From positions 372,001 through 436,000 of the forward strand of contig NZ_JACHOR010000002.1 of the NCBI RefSeq assembly GCF_014199945.1: a stretch of DNA of 64,000 nucleotides, written 5' to 3'. The stretch is from Brevundimonas variabilis (lineage in GTDB: Bacteria; Pseudomonadota; Alphaproteobacteria; Caulobacterales; Caulobacteraceae). The notes beneath the pieces are model-generated. The model saw nothing but the letters and a program-made list of their open reading frames with translations, was not told where the DNA came from and ran no database searches. Below are positions 62,172 to 64,000 of the stretch, one piece after another. Position numbers and translations under genes: made by a program. Position 1 is the first letter of the stretch. The number at the start of each line of letters is the position of its first letter.

Positions 62172-62640
62172 ACAAACCGACACTATCCGAATCGACTATG
62201 CCGAGGTCATGCGGCGACTGCCTCATCGCTACCCGTTCCTGCTGGTGGATCGCGCCGAGGATTTCGTCGCGGGCGTTTCGATCACCGGCATCAAGAACGT
62301 CAGTCACAACGAGCCCTTCTTTCAGGGCCATTTCCCGATCGATCCGGTCATGCCGGGCGTCCTGATCGTCGAGTCGATGGCCCAGACCGGGGCCTTGCTG
62401 ATGTCCAAGACGCTGGACGTCGCCGTCGAGGGCAAGGTCATCCTGTTCATGTCCATTGATGGCGTCCGCTTCCGCAAGCCCGCCCGGCCCGGCGACCAGC
62501 TTCGGCTGCAGGTCAAGGTCACCCGGCAGCGGGGCGACATCTTCAAATTCCGGGGCGAGACCTACATCGACGGCAAACTGGCTGCCGAAGCCGATTTTGC
62601 AGCCATGGTGGCGACCGTCGCTGATCCGGTCACGCCGTGA
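62164..62640 (+). CDS. fabZ: 3-hydroxyacyl-ACP dehydratase FabZ
   Basis: A 158-residue hot-dog-fold enzyme of fatty acid synthesis, starting at GTG 62164 inside lpxD. Motifs: [20 protein letters not shown] (15-34), catalytic His in [19 protein letters not shown] and Glu in [12 protein letters not shown]. It competes with LpxA/LpxD for hydroxyacyl-ACP; co-translation with them balances lipid A and phospholipid synthesis. Confidence 0.96.
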   Translation: MTEQTDTIRIDYAEVMRRLPHRYPFLLVDRAEDFVAGVSITGIKNVSHNEPFFQGHFPIDPVMPGVLIVESMAQTGALLMSKTLDVAVEGKVILFMSIDGVRFRKPARPGDQLRLQVKVTRQRGDIFKFRGETYIDGKLAAEADFAAMVATVADPVTP

Positions 62641-63419
62641 TCCATCCCAGCGCAATTGTCGACCCCTCTGCTGACCTCGCGGCCGATGTCGTCGTCGGCC
62701 CGTGGTGCACGGTCGGTCCCGGCGTCGCCTTAGCAGAGGGTGTGCATCTGGTCAGCCATGTCGTGATCCAGCAGGACACCACGGTCGGCGCGCGAACGGT
62801 GATCCATCCGTTCGCCGTTATGGGTGGTGATCCCCAGCACAATGGCTATCGCGGCGAGCCTGTACGGCTGGAGATCGGCACGGACAACAGCATTCGCGAG
62901 CACTGCACCTTCAACCGTGGAACTCCCCAGGGAACCGGCGTGACGCGTGTCGGGTCGCACGGGCTGTTCATGACCGGGGCCCACGTCGGTCATGACGCGG
63001 TCGTGGGCGACACGGTCGTCATGGCCAATCAGGCCACACTGGGCGGACATGCGCGGATCGGGGACCGGGTGTTCCTTGGGGGGCTCTGCGCCGTGCATCA
63101 GAACGGACGGGTCGGGCAGGGGGCCATCGTCGGGGGACTGGCGGCTGTGACCCGTGACGTCATCCCCTATGGCTCTGCCTGGGGAAATCATGCGCAACTT
63201 CACGGGCTCAACCTGATCGGGTTGAAGCGCAAGGGCTATGGCAAGGATGCGATCCGCCGGTTGCTGGCGGCGTACCGGGACCTTTTCGAGGGGCGGGACG
63301 TCTTCGTAGAGCGGCTGGACCGGGTCGAGGCCACGTTTGCCGATCTTCCCGAGATTCAGGAGATCGTCGGGTTCATCCGCGCGGACTCCAAACGTCCCCT
63401 GTGCCTGCCAGGCGCATGA
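62637..63419 (+). CDS. lpxA: UDP-N-acetylglucosamine O-acyltransferase
   Basis: A 260-residue first enzyme of lipid A synthesis. The start GTG 62637 overlaps the fabZ stop. Left-handed beta-helix repeats (VGARTVIHPFAVMGGDPQHN), catalytic His in FMTGAHVGHDAVVGDTVVMA (about 118), and a C-terminal helical domain (GLKRKGYGKDAIRRLLAAYR). Its stop overlaps the ATG of lpxI. Confidence 0.96.
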   Translation: MIHPSAIVDPSADLAADVVVGPWCTVGPGVALAEGVHLVSHVVIQQDTTVGARTVIHPFAVMGGDPQHNGYRGEPVRLEIGTDNSIREHCTFNRGTPQGTGVTRVGSHGLFMTGAHVGHDAVVGDTVVMANQATLGGHARIGDRVFLGGLCAVHQNGRVGQGAIVGGLAAVTRDVIPYGSAWGNHAQLHGLNLIGLKRKGYGKDAIRRLLAAYRDLFEGRDVFVERLDRVEATFADLPEIQEIVGFIRADSKRPLCLPGA

Positions 63420-64000
63420 CGGCACCCGTGGCAGGGCGGCTGGGCCTGATCGCGGGCGGCGGCGAACTCCCGCAGGCCATCGCGCGGCGCTGCGAGGCGG
63501 AGGGGCGGGGGCTGTATGTCATCCGGCTGGCTGGTTTCAGCGACACTCAACTGGAACGCTGGCCGGGCGAGACCTTTGGCATGGCCGAGATCGGAGGCAT
63601 CCTGAAGGCCCTCAAACGGGAAGGCTGTACCGCCATTTGTCTGGCCGGGACGGTCAATCGTCCGGATTTCAAGACGTTGAAGCCTGATTTGAAGGGCGCG
63701 TCTGTGCTGCCCGGGATCATCGCTGCCGCGACCCGGGGGGATGATGCCCTCCTTCGCAAGATTCTGTCGGTGTTCGAGAACGAGGGATATGCCGTCGAGG
63801 GAGCCGACGACATCCTGGGCGGCCATACCCTGCCGCTCGGGGCATTGGGCGGCATCAGTCCCACGACCGACCAGTTGTCTGATCTCAGAAAAGCTCTCCA
63901 CGTCGCGGAAAAAGCGGGAGAACTCGATATCGGGCAGGGTGCCGTGGTCTGTGACGGACTGGTTCTGGCCGTAGAGGCTCAGGAGGGGACGGACGCGATG
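63416..64000 (+). CDS. lpxI: UDP-2,3-diacylglucosamine diphosphatase LpxI (partial)
   Basis: The frame starts at ATG 63416 (MTAPVAGRLGLIAGGGELPQ) and runs 195 codons to the right edge without a stop, so the C-terminus is missing. LGLIAGGGELPQAIARRCEA, MAEIGGILKALKREGCTAIC, LAGTVNRPDF and DDALLRKILSVFENEGY fit LpxI, the alphaproteobacterial replacement for LpxH that makes lipid X. The position after lpxA is the standard one in this class. Confidence 0.94.
   Translation, partial: MTAPVAGRLGLIAGGGELPQAIARRCEAEGRGLYVIRLAGFSDTQLERWPGETFGMAEIGGILKALKREGCTAICLAGTVNRPDFKTLKPDLKGASVLPGIIAAATRGDDALLRKILSVFENEGYAVEGADDILGGHTLPLGALGGISPTTDQLSDLRKALHVAEKAGELDIGQGAVVCDGLVLAVEAQEGTDAM

Noticed and set aside
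1-64000. CRISPR array, rRNA genes, insertion sequences, riboswitches
   Set aside because: No regular repeat-spacer pattern, rRNA signature, transposase or recognisable riboswitch was seen while reading; subtle cases could be missed without a search.

Overview
The window looks like a piece of a GC-rich alphaproteobacterial chromosome, most likely Caulobacteraceae (Brevundimonas-like). That assignment is an inference from the rpsB-tsf-pyrH-frr-uppS-cdsA-dxr-rseP-bamA-skp-lpxD-fabZ-lpxA-lpxI order, the TonB receptor style, the alphaproteobacterial Tra/Trb conjugation set and the caulobacterial type of lasso-peptide cluster. No search was run.

The left half (1 to about 31.74 kb) reads as the right-hand part of an integrative conjugative element lying against the 3' end of a tRNA-Thr(UGU) gene. 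From left to right it holds: (i) a C5-cytosine methyltransferase operon with a ribbon-helix-helix regulator and a partner resembling DUF4928, a candidate restriction endonuclease cut by the left edge; (ii) small genes of unknown function and two paralogous XRE regulators, each preceded by the same 16-bp dyad; (iii) a complete lasso-peptide locus. On the + strand this has an ECF sigma factor, FecR-type anti-sigma factor, STN-type TonB receptor and prolyl-oligopeptidase-type isopeptidase. Converging on the - strand are a short precursor, a fused RRE/peptidase (B) and an asparagine-synthetase-like cyclase (C). The 38-residue precursor at 13200-13316 has a predicted 19-residue core starting with Ala1 and closing on Glu9. 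(iv) Conjugation genes follow: GntR regulator, traG, an RHH gene and trbB, then a cargo block with a HipBA-type toxin-antitoxin pair that separates trbB from trbC, then trbCDEJLFGI, a TraF-type S26 peptidase and a lytic transglycosylase. (v) Three small genes next to the tRNA, two of them excisionase/AlpA-like. No integrase, relaxase or second attachment site is visible; they would have to lie left of position 1.

The right half (31.74-64 kb) is core chromosome: tRNA-Thr, topA, an NTF2-like exported protein, recO, a TonB receptor whose start appears frameshifted, a PhoD-like phosphodiesterase, parC, lemA and an M48 peptidase, rplM-rpsI, a 38-residue conserved basic protein, dnaE, rpsB-tsf, an exported M28 peptidase, and then the long run pyrH-frr-uppS-cdsA-dxr-rseP-bamA-skp-lpxD-fabZ-lpxA-lpxI, mostly with overlapping or closely spaced genes. 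This run joins nucleotide, isoprenoid, phospholipid, outer-membrane-protein and lipid A synthesis.

The most interesting part is the lasso-peptide locus: an apparently new precursor with a full make-export-sense-import-degrade gene set, carried next to a restriction-modification system and a toxin-antitoxin pair on a likely mobile element.
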